A DNA stretch of 53,510 nucleotides, taken from contig QKFD01000032.1 in the NCBI GenBank assembly GCA_003251535.1, positions 1 to 53,510 on the forward strand, written 5' to 3'. The position numbers and the translations under genes were made by a program. This DNA is from Chromatiales bacterium (GTDB lineage Bacteria; Pseudomonadota; Gammaproteobacteria; Thiohalomonadales; Thiohalomonadaceae). The notes under the pieces were generated by a model. The model saw only the letters and a list, made by a program, of their open reading frames with translations. It was not told where the DNA came from and did no database searches. The first letter of the stretch is position 1, and each line of letters begins with the position of its first letter. Positions 43,783 through 53,382 of the stretch are shown in pieces.

Positions 43783-44782
43783 TCTGCTGTTTAAGCTCAT
43801 TGGTGCACTCATCCTGGCGGCCAGCTTGGCCGCGGGGTGGTTGTGGATGGACTACCAAGCCAAGATCACTGCCCCCATGGCCCTGCCGGCAGAGGGGACG
43901 ATGCTGGAGGTGGCGCCGGGTAGCTCTCTGAGCCAAGTGGCGCTGGAGCTAGAGCAGCGGGGCATCATCCCCAATCGTTACTACCTTATCTGGCTCGCCC
44001 GTAGTCGTGGGCTCAGCAGCAGTATCAAGGCGGGAGAGTATCGGCTGAACTCCGGCATGAGTACCACCGATCTACTGGAGCGGCTAGTGCGGGGGGAGGT
44101 GATCAGCCACTCCCTCACCCTGCTGGAGGGGTGGAACTTCCGTCAAGTACGCCAGGCGATGGAGGCCGATGATGCCATTGCCCAGACCCTACAAGGGGTG
44201 CCAGATGATGAGGTGATGGCGCGGATCGGCCATCCGGGGGAGCATCCAGAGGGGCGCTTCTTCCCCGATACCTACTTCTTTCCACGGGGTACCTCCGATG
44301 TCGCCTTCCTCCGTCGCGCCTACCTCGCCATGGAGGAGCGGCTAGGCCGTGAATGGGAGGCGCGGGCGGAGGGACTACCGCTCACCAGCCCCTACGAGGC
44401 GCTGGTACTCGCCTCTATCATCGAGAAGGAGACGGGTATGGCCGACGAGCGGGCGGAGATCGCCGGTGTGTTCGTGCGCCGCCTCCGTAAGGGGATGCTG
44501 CTCCAGACCGATCCCACCGTCATCTACGGCATCGGGGCGGAGTTTGATGGCAACATTCGTCGCCAGCACCTCAAGCAGGACACCCCCTACAACACCTATA
44601 CCCGCAAGGGACTCCCCCCCACCCCCATCGCCATGCCAGGGGGCGAGGCGCTACACGCCGCCCTCCACCCCGCTGACGGCAATAGCCTCTACTTTGTGGC
44701 CAAGGGGGATGGGGGCCACTACTTCTCGGCCACCTTGGCAGAGCATAACCAGGCGGTACGGCGCTACCAGTTGCGGCGCTAA
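43775..44782 (+). CDS. mltG: Endolytic peptidoglycan transglycosylase MltG
   Basis: 335 residues: one N-terminal membrane helix (about 8-27), a LysM-like region, and the YceG catalytic domain. LASIIEKETGMADERAEIAGV carries the catalytic Glu (about 217). LQTDPTVIYGIG, DTPYNTYTRKGLPPTPI and LYFVAKGDGGHYFSATLAEHN are conserved blocks. It cleaves nascent glycan strands. In E. coli tmk and holB follow mltG; here a convergent gene ends the run. Confidence 0.94.
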   Translation: MGNLLFKLIGALILAASLAAGWLWMDYQAKITAPMALPAEGTMLEVAPGSSLSQVALELEQRGIIPNRYYLIWLARSRGLSSSIKAGEYRLNSGMSTTDLLERLVRGEVISHSLTLLEGWNFRQVRQAMEADDAIAQTLQGVPDDEVMARIGHPGEHPEGRFFPDTYFFPRGTSDVAFLRRAYLAMEERLGREWEARAEGLPLTSPYEALVLASIIEKETGMADERAEIAGVFVRRLRKGMLLQTDPTVIYGIGAEFDGNIRRQHLKQDTPYNTYTRKGLPPTPIAMPGGEALHAALHPADGNSLYFVAKGDGGHYFSATLAEHNQAVRRYQLRR

Positions 44783-44830
44783 CTGGCCTACTTTGGGCCG
44801 CCGTTGGCCCCCTCAACAAAATACCAAGAC

Positions 44831-44847
44831 AGCGGGGCACCCCCGCT
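44831..44847 (+). terminator. Hairpin after mltG
   Basis: AGCGGGG (44831-44837) and CCCCGCT (44841-44847) form a 7-bp stem with a 3-base loop, about 50 bases after the mltG stop. No U-tract follows on the plus strand. Confidence 0.45.
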
Positions 44848-44859
44848 TATGGGGCGGCC

Positions 44860-44893
44860 AAAAAAAAACGACCCCGGCCAGGGGCCGAGGTCG
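44860..44893 (-). terminator. Intrinsic terminator of the yccA-like gene
   Basis: Read on the minus strand, an 11-bp stem (44883-44893 with 44869-44879, one mismatch) and 3-base loop are followed by nine U residues (A-run at 44860-44868). It begins 28 bases after the stop at 44922. This is the only classic stem-plus-U-tract terminator I see in the window. Confidence 0.85.
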
Positions 44894-44921
44894 CTTTGAC
44901 TACGGTGTTGCCGCCCTACTA

Positions 44922-45590
44922 TCAGTCGTCGCTACTGAAGACGCCGAGGATATGGAGCAGGCTAGTAAACAGGTTGTAGATGCTGATGTAGAGGGTGACC
45001 GTGGCCAGGATGTAGTTGGTCTCCCCACCATGTACTAGCTCACTGGTCTGCCACAGGATGAGGCCGCTCATCAGCAGGATAAACATCGCCGATACCGCCA
45101 GCGACAACATCGGCATACCGAGGAACACCGCACCCAGACCCGCCAGGAAGGCCACCAGGACCCCCACCGCAAGGAAACCACCGAGGAAGCTGAAGTCCTT
45201 GCGGGTGGTGAGGGCATAGGCGGAGAGGCCGATAAAGATGGCGCCGGTTCCGCCCATGGCGGTCATGACAACCTGACCCCCATTAGGTAGGCCCAGATAG
45301 GCGTTGATCAGGGGGCCAAGGGTGAGCCCCATGAAGCCGGTGAGGGCAAATACAAAGAGGAGGCCAAGGGAGCTGTTACTGAACTTCTGGGTAAGGAATA
45401 GCAGCCCGAAGTAGCCGCCCAGGGTCACTAGAGGGCCGAAGAAGGGCATATTGAAGGCCACTGCCACTCCTGCGGTCAGCGCACTGAACAACAGGGTCAT
45501 GGAGAGCAACATGTAGGTGTTGCGGATGACCTTATTGGTGGCCAGGGGGGTATCGATAGTATGCGACACCGCCTGGTAGTTGGGATTCAT
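44922..45590 (-). CDS. Bax inhibitor-1 / YccA-family membrane protein
   Basis: 222 residues with seven predicted helices. RNTYMLLSMTLLFSALTAGV opens the membrane part. GFMGLTLGPLINAYL, and the C-terminal LYISIYNLFTSLLHILGVFS with its conserved N/LF-x-SLL block, match the YccA/YbhL group. E. coli YccA modulates the FtsH protease. Two ATGs stand in tandem: the second (45590) lies 6 bases after AGGAGG and is preferred; the first is at 45593. Confidence 0.92.
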   Translation of the reverse strand: MNPNYQAVSHTIDTPLATNKVIRNTYMLLSMTLLFSALTAGVAVAFNMPFFGPLVTLGGYFGLLFLTQKFSNSSLGLLFVFALTGFMGLTLGPLINAYLGLPNGGQVVMTAMGGTGAIFIGLSAYALTTRKDFSFLGGFLAVGVLVAFLAGLGAVFLGMPMLSLAVSAMFILLMSGLILWQTSELVHGGETNYILATVTLYISIYNLFTSLLHILGVFSSDD

Positions 45591-45754
45591 CATTAACCTC
45601 CTGACTCCATTTGCTAGGGGTAAGCTGGGCAATTAGACCACATTCATGTGAAGAATGCGTCAAGACGCCGGTTACGACCAAAGAATAGGGGCGGAGCAGA
45701 GAATTTCAAGCTGGTATCCTACACAAGACTTAGGTATCATTACCGGCTCGCTCA

Positions 45755-45848
<94 letters not shown>

Positions 45849-45962
45849 CGCGTTGTACATCCCGCGTCCTCTCCGTTAGCCTTTGGCGACGCCCCTTATA
45901 GGAACGCTGCGCCCCCGTGGGGGTTGCGACTCCTTGGCCGTCAGCTCCATAGAGCCACCGCG

Positions 45963-46715
45963 ATGACAATTCGTTCCCTGCTATTTGCCCTGCTGCTCTG
46001 GCCAGTCAGCCCAGCACTCGCCGAGCCTATCGCTGTACCTCCCGCCGATTTTGTCGATCTCGCACTCCTGGCCCCCACCATTGCGGTGGAGATGCGTTAT
46101 TTCGGTGAATTCAATTTTGTCGGTCGGCCGGTGCGCGGCTACGATGCCCCCCGCTGCCTGCTGACCCAGCCTGCTGCCACCGCCCTTGCCCAGGTCCAGG
46201 CGCGCCTGGAGCCATTCGGTCTGGGGCTTAAGGTGTTTGACTGTTACCGCCCACAGCGGGCAGTAGACCACTTTGTCGAGTGGGCCCAAGACCTGGACGA
46301 TACCCGCTATCAGGCGGTTTTCTACCCGACGGTACCGAAGGCCCTCCTGTTCCAGGAGGGGTATATCGCCGATCACTCTAGCCACAGCCGTGGCAGTACG
46401 GTTGACCTCACCCTCATCCCGCTGCCACCTCCCAGCCAATCTGCCCTAGCCGAGCAGCGTCCCCCGTGCACCGCCGCTGCCAGTAGCCGGCCATGGGAGA
46501 ACGGCCTCGATATGGGCACCGCCTTCGACTGTTTCGATCCCCGCTCTTGGACCGCGAGTTTGGCCGTCGCCCCCCAGGCCCGCGCCAATCGCCTGTTGCT
46601 CAAGCAAGTGATGGAGGCAGAGGGGTTCATCAACTACCCCAATGAGTGGTGGCACTTCACCCTGGCAGCTGAACCCTTCCCGGAGCAGCGGTTCGATTTT
46701 CCAGTGAGTCGTTGA
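45963..46715 (+). CDS. D-Ala-D-Ala dipeptidase, VanX/DdpX type (exported)
   Basis: 250 residues with a cleavable signal peptide (about 1-20, ending SPALA). The M15D zinc-peptidase motif SSHSRGSTVD supplies His141 and Asp148. NEWWHF supplies Glu228 and His231. VFDCYRPQRAV is the conserved Arg block. The family cleaves D-Ala-D-Ala, for vancomycin resistance in VanX or peptidoglycan recycling in DdpX. No vanH or vanA genes are near, so cell-wall turnover is more likely. The ATG at 45963 directly starts the signal peptide. Confidence 0.9.
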   Translation: MTIRSLLFALLLWPVSPALAEPIAVPPADFVDLALLAPTIAVEMRYFGEFNFVGRPVRGYDAPRCLLTQPAATALAQVQARLEPFGLGLKVFDCYRPQRAVDHFVEWAQDLDDTRYQAVFYPTVPKALLFQEGYIADHSSHSRGSTVDLTLIPLPPPSQSALAEQRPPCTAAASSRPWENGLDMGTAFDCFDPRSWTASLAVAPQARANRLLLKQVMEAEGFINYPNEWWHFTLAAEPFPEQRFDFPVSR

Positions 46716-46850
46716 CGCAGATCTTGAGGGAGATGCCGTGGGCGGGGGCCCCAATAGAGGCGCCCGAGCGGGGGCGAGCGGTGAGTGAGAGGACGTCGTA
46801 AACCCCGTAAGAGGGGATTCTATATATATCCGCATCAGGGAGAAGTGAAG

Positions 46851-47558
46851 ATGAGATATCTAGTCCTATTGGGGCTGCTCTTTTTGGTCGGTTGTGCCTC
46901 CGTTCAGCCCTATGTTCCTGCCTCTTCAACCGTAGAGCATAAGTTTGAAACGAATTACGAACTCAACCGTCAGCAGGTGGCCTTTGTCGGCGATCCGATG
47001 ATCCGGGTCCGCGACTACTATGTTCACCACCGTCCCTCCTCTATCGTGCGGGCGGACCGGGCCTTTGTTCTCGATACCCCCTTTGCAGATATCTCTGTGG
47101 CCGCGGGTGATCAGGGCAATATCATTGGGGTCACCAGCCGTGAAACCGGTAGTTTTCGTCTGCTGCGGTTGCCGCACCTCAATGTCTTGGCCTTTCTATT
47201 GAATGACGATGGCACCTTTGAGGGTTCAGCGATTAATGGCATGAGAGAGCGGATGGGGTGGACCTATAAAACCGACCCACCCGATGCGCGCATGATCCCC
47301 GATACGACAGAGCGGATCGATACGGCAAAGGGGTATGTGAATTTCGAGCTGGTCTATGGCGGCACCGCGGGTGACACCATTCAGGTGCTCTATCGGGAGT
47401 ACACGCAAGACAACCTGGCGCGGCCCGCCTTTAACCAGCAACTGGTTTATAGTAAATCCCAAAAGTTGATTCGGTTTAAAAACCTCCAGATTGAAGTGGC
47501 GGCAGCAACCAATAACCAAATTACATTTAAGGTGATTGGTGATGGCTCAACCCCGTAG
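46851..47558 (+). CDS. Hypothetical lipoprotein
   Basis: 235 residues with a clear lipoprotein signal peptide (RYLVLLGLLFLVGCAS; lipobox LVGC). The mature part is beta-rich and polar (DYYVHHRPSSIVRADRAF, VNFELVYGGTAGDTIQVLYREY, NLQIEVAAATNNQITFKVIG), consistent with a beta-sandwich on the periplasmic side. I do not recognise the family. An AGGGAGAAG site precedes the ATG. The A/T content of the 3' third is higher than in its neighbours. Confidence 0.75.
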   Translation: MRYLVLLGLLFLVGCASVQPYVPASSTVEHKFETNYELNRQQVAFVGDPMIRVRDYYVHHRPSSIVRADRAFVLDTPFADISVAAGDQGNIIGVTSRETGSFRLLRLPHLNVLAFLLNDDGTFEGSAINGMRERMGWTYKTDPPDARMIPDTTERIDTAKGYVNFELVYGGTAGDTIQVLYREYTQDNLARPAFNQQLVYSKSQKLIRFKNLQIEVAAATNNQITFKVIGDGSTP

Positions 47559-47921
47559 TGGCTGGCGCCGCCAGCAAGCGTCTAAGTCAGGGTGCGCCGC
47601 CCCCGCGCTCCACCGCGTTCATTTCCTTGTTCAACCGCCCGGGCGGACCCCGCTGCCCGTGTTGATGTAGGCGACGCTTACCCCCCTGAGAGGGGCGATA
47701 GCTGCGGGTGGGGCGCGGTACAGAGCGCTTCGCTGTCAACGAATGAAGGCGGGGGGCTGGATGGGATCAGCCATACAGCTCCCTTCACCAATCAGGCGGG
47801 GTCTATGCCAGGTTGAGGCGCATGGCCCCTTCCTGCGTAGGCACCCACCTTGGGAGGGGCCGGTTCCCATCTGTGCGGAAAGGGCTGCCTAAGGCATAAC
47901 CTAACGACATCGGGCACCTCC
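47559..47921. other. Intergenic region, no gene seen
   Basis: 363 bases between convergent genes. Just past the lipoprotein stop, GCTGGC (47561-47566) and GCCAGC (47570-47575) form a perfect stem around GCC, a likely terminator without a U-tract. The rest contains only short frames lacking ribosome binding sites or recognisable domains, and no complete tRNA. Confidence 0.4.
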
Positions 47922-48860
47922 CTACACACCTGGGTACTCCATGAAATCCTCTATAGCGCCTCCTGGCAGACCGGTGCTGGTGGCCTCGCGGATGATCTCA
48001 GCCAGCCGCCGAACGCCAGGGCCGCTCCCGTCCGGCGACGCCAGGATCAGGTAGAGCGGCACAACGAACATCCGCCCTTCACGCAGCGGCAGGCGCTTGA
48101 GGGCGCCGCTCTCCAGTTCGGTACTAATCTGCTGTTCCGGTAACCAGCCGAAGCCATGGCCGCGTAGTACGGCTTGGATCGCCGTTTCCATGTTCCTCAC
48201 TACCCAACAGCGCTCCGCCTTGATGGAGACCGTGAGCCGATCCTGTTTTACCCCTGAACCACGCAGCACAATTAAGCGATGGGCGCGCAGATCGCTGTAA
48301 CCCAGTTCGCGGTCGAGGCGATGGAGTGGGTGGTCCGGCGCGGCGACTGGGACGATGCGTACCCACATCAAGGGGTCGCCGAGAAATCCAGGTGGCACTT
48401 CGTGCGTGATCGCCAGTTCCACTTTCCGTTCGATGAGCGCTTCCGTGGCGCCGTTGAGCACAGACTCCATCACCTCGACGCGGGCATGGGGCGCCTCGTT
48501 GCCGAACTGTTTCAGACACCTGAGCAGTAGCCAGGTGGGGAACAGCACCTCCACTGCGCAGGTGATCTCCGCCTCCCAGCCCGCCGAGAGGGTGTGGGCC
48601 GCCCGTTCCAGATCCTGCGCCTCTCCCAGTAGCACGCTGGCGCGCCGGTACAACATCTGGCCGGTGGGGGTGAGGATCGCCTTACGTCCCTGGACGCGGA
48701 ACACCTTTACGTCGAGTACCGCTTCGAGCTTTTGCACCGCGTAGGTGACCGAGGATTGGCTCTTATGGAGATGTTCCGCGGCCTGGGCGTAGCCCCCGGT
48801 CTCCACCACTGCGACGAGGGCCTGCCACTGGCCCAACGTGATGACGGGTGCACGACTCAT
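47922..48860 (-). CDS. LysR-family transcriptional regulator
   Basis: 312 residues. The N-terminal winged helix is ALVAVVETGGYAQAAEHLHK followed by SQSSVTYAVQKLEAVLDVKVF (about 8-66). The effector domain follows, with the periplasmic-binding-like fold. The start is the ATG at 48860 that begins MSRAPVITLGQW; the frame continues far upstream without homology. It is divergent from the RND pump genes and is likely their regulator; the inducer is unknown. Confidence 0.9.
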   Translation of the reverse strand: MSRAPVITLGQWQALVAVVETGGYAQAAEHLHKSQSSVTYAVQKLEAVLDVKVFRVQGRKAILTPTGQMLYRRASVLLGEAQDLERAAHTLSAGWEAEITCAVEVLFPTWLLLRCLKQFGNEAPHARVEVMESVLNGATEALIERKVELAITHEVPPGFLGDPLMWVRIVPVAAPDHPLHRLDRELGYSDLRAHRLIVLRGSGVKQDRLTVSIKAERCWVVRNMETAIQAVLRGHGFGWLPEQQISTELESGALKRLPLREGRMFVVPLYLILASPDGSGPGVRRLAEIIREATSTGLPGGAIEDFMEYPGV

Positions 48861-49216
48861 ATATCTAAATTTTCGATAAAAGATAGCGAGATTTTCGCCT
48901 TTTTTATCAATACCATCCAGTGTGTAATCGACCACTGTCATGCCGATATCGCGCGATCCCACCCTGCGCCGGATGGACGCTTGTCGCCATCTAGGGGGCG
49001 AGCCATGCCGCGGCCGCTCCCCGCCCCAGCCCGCGCCGGCACAGCCCTTTCGTGCGGTCTCGGTAGATGACATGGCACACGGGGCTATCATGTTGGCGGT
49101 CATGGTCCCGCTGCCCTTGGCGGCGATCCAGCGTCCAACGCCCCGCCTAGCGATTCCTCAGGTGAATCCCTACGAAACCTATGGCTATGTCAATTGTCTC
49201 CCGGAGGGACCGCCTC
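48861..49216. promoter_or_regulatory. Divergent control region of the LysR gene and RND operon
   Basis: 356 bases with no credible gene. An AT-rich patch next to the LysR start holds TATCT (48862-48866) and AGATA (48881-48885) as an inverted pair and two copies of ATTTTCG (48869-48875 and 48891-48897). These are candidate LysR-type sites. The half nearer the pump genes is GC-rich and shows no consensus promoter. Confidence 0.45.
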
Positions 49217-50272
49217 ATGCCTCTTTTGCTACTTCCGCTGCTCTTTCTGGTGTCACTGCTGGTGGGGTGCGAAGGAGCCTCCACCCCGGCGGGGGACGCG
49301 GAGGCCTTGCCCCCCTTCGTCAAGCTGGTCTCTGTCAGCGCGGGGGGCGAGTCACTACTGGGGTTGTCCGGCACTGTGCGTGCGCGTGCCGAGTCACCCC
49401 TTGCCTTCCAGGTGGGTGGGCGGATAGCCCGGCGGGCGGTGGATGCCGGCCAGTCGGTGAGCGCGGGCCAACTCCTATTTGAACTCGATCAGCGCGATCT
49501 CAAGCAGTCGTTGCAGTCGGCGGAGGCGGATCTGGCGGGGGCCGATGCCGCGTTGGCCACCGCCGATGCGGAGGTGAAGCGTCACCATCGGATGCGCGAA
49601 AAGGGCTTTACTAGCGAGCAGGAGCTGGAGCGCGCCGAGTTGGCCCAGCGCGAGGCCAAGACCCAGCGCGACGCGGCCCGTGCCCGGCTGGTGTTGGCGC
49701 GCAATGCCCTGGGATATGGTCGCCTAGAGGCCCCCGCCGCCGGTGTCTTGACTGAGGTGAGCGGTGAGTCGGGTCAAGTGGTCGCGGCCGGTCAGATCGT
49801 GACCATCCTCGCGCACTCCGGGGGGCGCGAGATCGAGGTCTACTTTCCCGACGGTGTGACGCCACCCGCGGAGGGGGAGGCACTCTTGGCGGATGGCGTT
49901 GTGGTGCCCCTGAGCCTGCACGAAACCGCTGGCGCCGTCGATCCCCAGGGACGCACCCTACGCGCCCGCTATACGGTGCTGGAAAGGGCCGACACCCTGA
50001 TTCTGGGCGCTGTGGTACGCACCCGCTTTGTCCGCAGCCAGGCACCCCTGGGTACCTTCTCCGTCCCCATCGCCGCCATTGATGAGCGCGCCCAAGGGCC
50101 GCACGTCTGGCGGTTCCACGATGGCGTGGTGACCCCCGTACCGGTTTCGGTACTGGAGACTGACGGGGAGCATCTCCTCATCCGCGGTCCGCTGGCGGAG
50201 GGGGAGTCCGTGGTGGCGCTGGGGACCCACCTGCTGCATGAGGGGATGCGGGTGCGGGAGCTTGACCGATGA
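49217..50272 (+). CDS. RND efflux periplasmic adaptor (membrane fusion protein)
   Basis: 351 residues with a lipoprotein signal (LLFLVSLLVGCEG). The lipoyl/hairpin order is typical. LAFQVGGRIARRAVDAGQSV is the first barrel strand. A coiled-coil hairpin runs through LQSAEADLAGADAALATADA and continues past ELERAELAQREAKTQRDAAR. LEAPAAGVLTEVSGESGQVV closes the lipoyl domain. It bridges the RND pump to an outer membrane channel. A GGAGGG site precedes the ATG at 49217; an earlier in-frame start would place Arg-rich residues before the signal. It overlaps the pump gene by 4 bases. Confidence 0.92.
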   Translation: MPLLLLPLLFLVSLLVGCEGASTPAGDAEALPPFVKLVSVSAGGESLLGLSGTVRARAESPLAFQVGGRIARRAVDAGQSVSAGQLLFELDQRDLKQSLQSAEADLAGADAALATADAEVKRHHRMREKGFTSEQELERAELAQREAKTQRDAARARLVLARNALGYGRLEAPAAGVLTEVSGESGQVVAAGQIVTILAHSGGREIEVYFPDGVTPPAEGEALLADGVVVPLSLHETAGAVDPQGRTLRARYTVLERADTLILGAVVRTRFVRSQAPLGTFSVPIAAIDERAQGPHVWRFHDGVVTPVPVSVLETDGEHLLIRGPLAEGESVVALGTHLLHEGMRVRELDR

Positions 50273-53200
50273 GCTTTCCAAACCTTTCCGCACTCGCCGT
50301 GCGCGAGAGCGCGGTGACCCTGTTCTTTCTCATCATGTCCGTGGTGTTTGGCCTCTACGCCTTTCTGGCCCTAGGTCGGGCCGAAGACCCGGCCTTTACC
50401 GTCAGGATCATGGTCGTCAGCGTGAACTGGCCTGGAGCAACCCCGGCGGAGTTGCGCGATCAGGTGGTTGACCGGCTGGAGAAGCGCATTCAGGAGGTCG
50501 AGCACCTCTATCGGATCGAAACCACCATCCGCCCCGGCCAGGCCAATCTACAGGTGGAGTTTCTCGATTCCATCCCCGAGCAGCAACTGCCGCAGCTCTT
50601 CTACGAGGTGCGCAAGCGGATGCAGGATGAGGCGCCGAATCTGCCGCCGGGGGTGATCGGCCCTATGGTCAACGACGACTTCTCAGACGTCTATTTCAGC
50701 CTCATCGCACTGACGGCTCCAGGCCTGCCGATGCGGGAGCTGACCCGTGACGCAGAGGCAATCCGTGATCGCCTGCAACGCATCCACGGTGTGCACAAAG
50801 CGATCTTGTTGGGTGAGCGCAGTGAGCGGATTTTTGTCGAACTGGATACGGTACTGCTGGCCAATCTGGGGCTCTCCACCCAGGCGGTATACGATGCCAT
50901 CGATGCCAACAATCGGTTGATCCCCGCCGGTCGCGTGGAGAGCGATGGCCCCCGCCTCTACCTGCGACTGGATACCGACCTATCGGATCCGGCGCAGCTC
51001 GCTGGCGTCCCGCTGCGCGTCGGCGGGCGGGTCATCAAGCTCTCCGACATCGCTACCATCCGGCGTGGCTATGAAGATCCGCCGACCTATCTGGTGCGCT
51101 CCCGCGGCCAAGACGCCCTCCTGCTGGGGGTGGTCATGGCCAAGGGGGAGAACGGCCTCGAACTCGGGCAACGGTTAGCGGAGTTTTTGGCAACGGAGCG
51201 GCAGGCCCTGCCCCTGGGCGAGTCGCTCACCCAGTTGACCAACCAGGCGGAGGCGATCGCCGGGGCGGTGGAGCTGTTTCAGGTCAAATTTCTGGTGGCG
51301 GTGCTGGTGGTGGTGGCGGTGAGTATGCTGGCCATCGGCTGGCGTGCGGGCCTCATCGTGGGGGTGGCGGTGCCGCTGACCCTCGGGTTGACCTTCGTGG
51401 TGATGAAGGCGCTCGGCATCAATCTTGATCGAATCACGCTGGGCGCCCTGATCATCGCGCTCGGTCTGTTGGTGGATGACGCCATCATCGCGGTGGAGAT
51501 GATGTTGGTGAAGATCGAAGAGGGGTGGCAGCTCGCGGTCGCCGCCGCCCATGCCTGGAGCGTGACGGCCGCCCCCATGCTGTTTGGTACCTTGGTGACC
51601 GTCTCCGGCTTCCTGCCCATCGGCTTCGCCCGCTCCGGCGTCGGCGAATACGCCGGCAATATCTTCTCCGTGCTCGCCATCGCGCTGCTCCTCTCCTGGG
51701 TGGTGGCGGTGGTGTTTGTGCCCTACCTCGGCATCTCCATGTTGCCACGGGTTGACAAGTCGCAGGCCCATGGCGACAGCGCCTATCAAACCCCACTCTA
51801 TCGCCGTCTGCGCGGCCTGATCCGCTGGTGTGTTGGTCACCGCAAGACGGTCATCGGCGCCACCATCCTGCTGTTGGTACTGGCGATCGTCGCCATGGGC
51901 TCCCTGGTGCAGAAACAGTTCTTCCCCAGTTCCGATCGCCCCGAGGTGCTGGTGAGCGTTCACCTGCCACAGGGGAGCAGCATCGGGGCGACCGATCAGA
52001 CGGTGAAAAAGATCGAGGCGGTGCTGGCGACCCTACCCGAGGTGGAGACCCTCTCGGCCTACGTAGGGGCAGGGATGCCGCGCTTCTTCATCTCCGCCAA
52101 TCCTGAACCCCCCAATCCCGCCTTCGGCCAGATCGTCGCCGTGACGGCCGATGCCAAGGCGCGCGATCGGGTGATCGAGACCCTGCGTGAACATGCGGCG
52201 CGAGGCGAGTTTGCGGAGGCCCGGGTGCGGGCCTATCGCCTGCTGTATGGGCCACCGGTGCTATGGCCGGTCGGTTTCCGCGTCATCGGCCCCGATCCCC
52301 TGGTGTTGCGGGATGTCGCCCAGGCGGTCCGTTCCATCATGGCGGCCGACCCCCGGGTGGTTGACCCGCACCTGGAGTGGGACGAGCGGGCCCCAACGCT
52401 GCATCTCAGCATGGACGTAGAGCGCTTGCAGCTGCTCGGTATGACCCCCACCGACGTGGCCCGTCAGCTGCGTTTCCAGTTCGACGGCGTGGTGGCGACT
52501 CAAGTACGTGCCGATATCCGCACCGTTGACGTAGTGGTGCGCGGGGACCGTGCCCAGGATCACTTCGATGTCCGTATGTTGGGCTCGCTGGAGGTACTCA
52601 CCCCAGAGGGTCAAAAACTGCCGCTGACCCAGTTGGGCGAGATAGAGATCGGCTTCGAGGATCCGGTACTCAAGCGCTACAACCGCGAGCCCTTCATCGC
52701 GGTGCGGGGCGATGTGCGCGGCGCCCAGCCCAACGATGTCGAACACGATCTGTGGACGGCCCTGCAAGCGGTGCGTGACCGGCTGCCGCCGCACCATCGC
52801 ATCGAGATCACCGGCGCGGTGGAGGAGTCGGCCCGGGCCGACTCCTCGATTCAACAGCTACAGCCCTTGATGATCGCCTTCATGCTCGGCTTCATCATGC
52901 TACAGATGCGCTCCTTCACCGGCACCTTCGTGGTCGTCGCCACGGCCCCCCTGGGATTGATCGGCGCCGTGGCGGCACTGCTCCTCTTCAACCAACCCTT
53001 CGGCTTTGTAGCGCTCCTCGGCCTGACCGGACTGGCCGGCATACTGATGCGCAACACCTTGATTCTGACCCAGCAGGTCAGTGACAACTTCGAGGCCGGC
53101 ATGTCCGCATTCGACGGGGTGGTGGAGGCAGCGGTACAACGGGCCCGCCCGGTGGTCTTGACCGCAGTGGCCGCCGTACTCGCCTTCATCCCCCTCACCC

Positions 53201-53331
53201 ACGACAGCTTCTGGGGACCCCTCGCCTACGTGCTGATTGGCGGCGTAGCGCTGGGAACCGTCATCACACTGCTATTTGTCCCAGCACTCTACGCGCTCTG
53301 GTTCAAAGCCAGACCAAGCGAGGCGAAATAA
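50269..53331 (+). CDS. RND-family efflux transporter permease
   Basis: 1020 residues, AcrB/MexB superfamily, with 12 predicted membrane helices and two large periplasmic loops. The helix after the N-terminus is VTLFFLIMSVVFGLYAFLAL. Helix 4 has LGLLVDDAIIAVEMM with the paired proton-relay aspartates. Helix 10-11 has FGFVALLGLTGLAGILMRNT. The NKND-like and porter-domain blocks (AEDPAFTVRIMVVSVNWPGA) fit the group that exports drugs or solvents. It starts on the adaptor stop (ATGA). No outer membrane factor follows, so a TolC encoded elsewhere is needed. Confidence 0.94.
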   Translation: MSFPNLSALAVRESAVTLFFLIMSVVFGLYAFLALGRAEDPAFTVRIMVVSVNWPGATPAELRDQVVDRLEKRIQEVEHLYRIETTIRPGQANLQVEFLDSIPEQQLPQLFYEVRKRMQDEAPNLPPGVIGPMVNDDFSDVYFSLIALTAPGLPMRELTRDAEAIRDRLQRIHGVHKAILLGERSERIFVELDTVLLANLGLSTQAVYDAIDANNRLIPAGRVESDGPRLYLRLDTDLSDPAQLAGVPLRVGGRVIKLSDIATIRRGYEDPPTYLVRSRGQDALLLGVVMAKGENGLELGQRLAEFLATERQALPLGESLTQLTNQAEAIAGAVELFQVKFLVAVLVVVAVSMLAIGWRAGLIVGVAVPLTLGLTFVVMKALGINLDRITLGALIIALGLLVDDAIIAVEMMLVKIEEGWQLAVAAAHAWSVTAAPMLFGTLVTVSGFLPIGFARSGVGEYAGNIFSVLAIALLLSWVVAVVFVPYLGISMLPRVDKSQAHGDSAYQTPLYRRLRGLIRWCVGHRKTVIGATILLLVLAIVAMGSLVQKQFFPSSDRPEVLVSVHLPQGSSIGATDQTVKKIEAVLATLPEVETLSAYVGAGMPRFFISANPEPPNPAFGQIVAVTADAKARDRVIETLREHAARGEFAEARVRAYRLLYGPPVLWPVGFRVIGPDPLVLRDVAQAVRSIMAADPRVVDPHLEWDERAPTLHLSMDVERLQLLGMTPTDVARQLRFQFDGVVATQVRADIRTVDVVVRGDRAQDHFDVRMLGSLEVLTPEGQKLPLTQLGEIEIGFEDPVLKRYNREPFIAVRGDVRGAQPNDVEHDLWTALQAVRDRLPPHHRIEITGAVEESARADSSIQQLQPLMIAFMLGFIMLQMRSFTGTFVVVATAPLGLIGAVAALLLFNQPFGFVALLGLTGLAGILMRNTLILTQQVSDNFEAGMSAFDGVVEAAVQRARPVVLTAVAAVLAFIPLTHDSFWGPLAYVLIGGVALGTVITLLFVPALYALWFKARPSEAK

Positions 53332-53382
53332 CCGTGGGTATTGAGTGCAAACCGCGCAGCCAACCCAAGTGCTCTTTCCGAT

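Noticed and set aside
47559-47921. Small RNA or gene in the gap between the lipoprotein and LysR genes
   Set aside because: No promoter-like pair, U-tract terminator or conserved frame could be seen; only a short hairpin beside the lipoprotein stop is supported.
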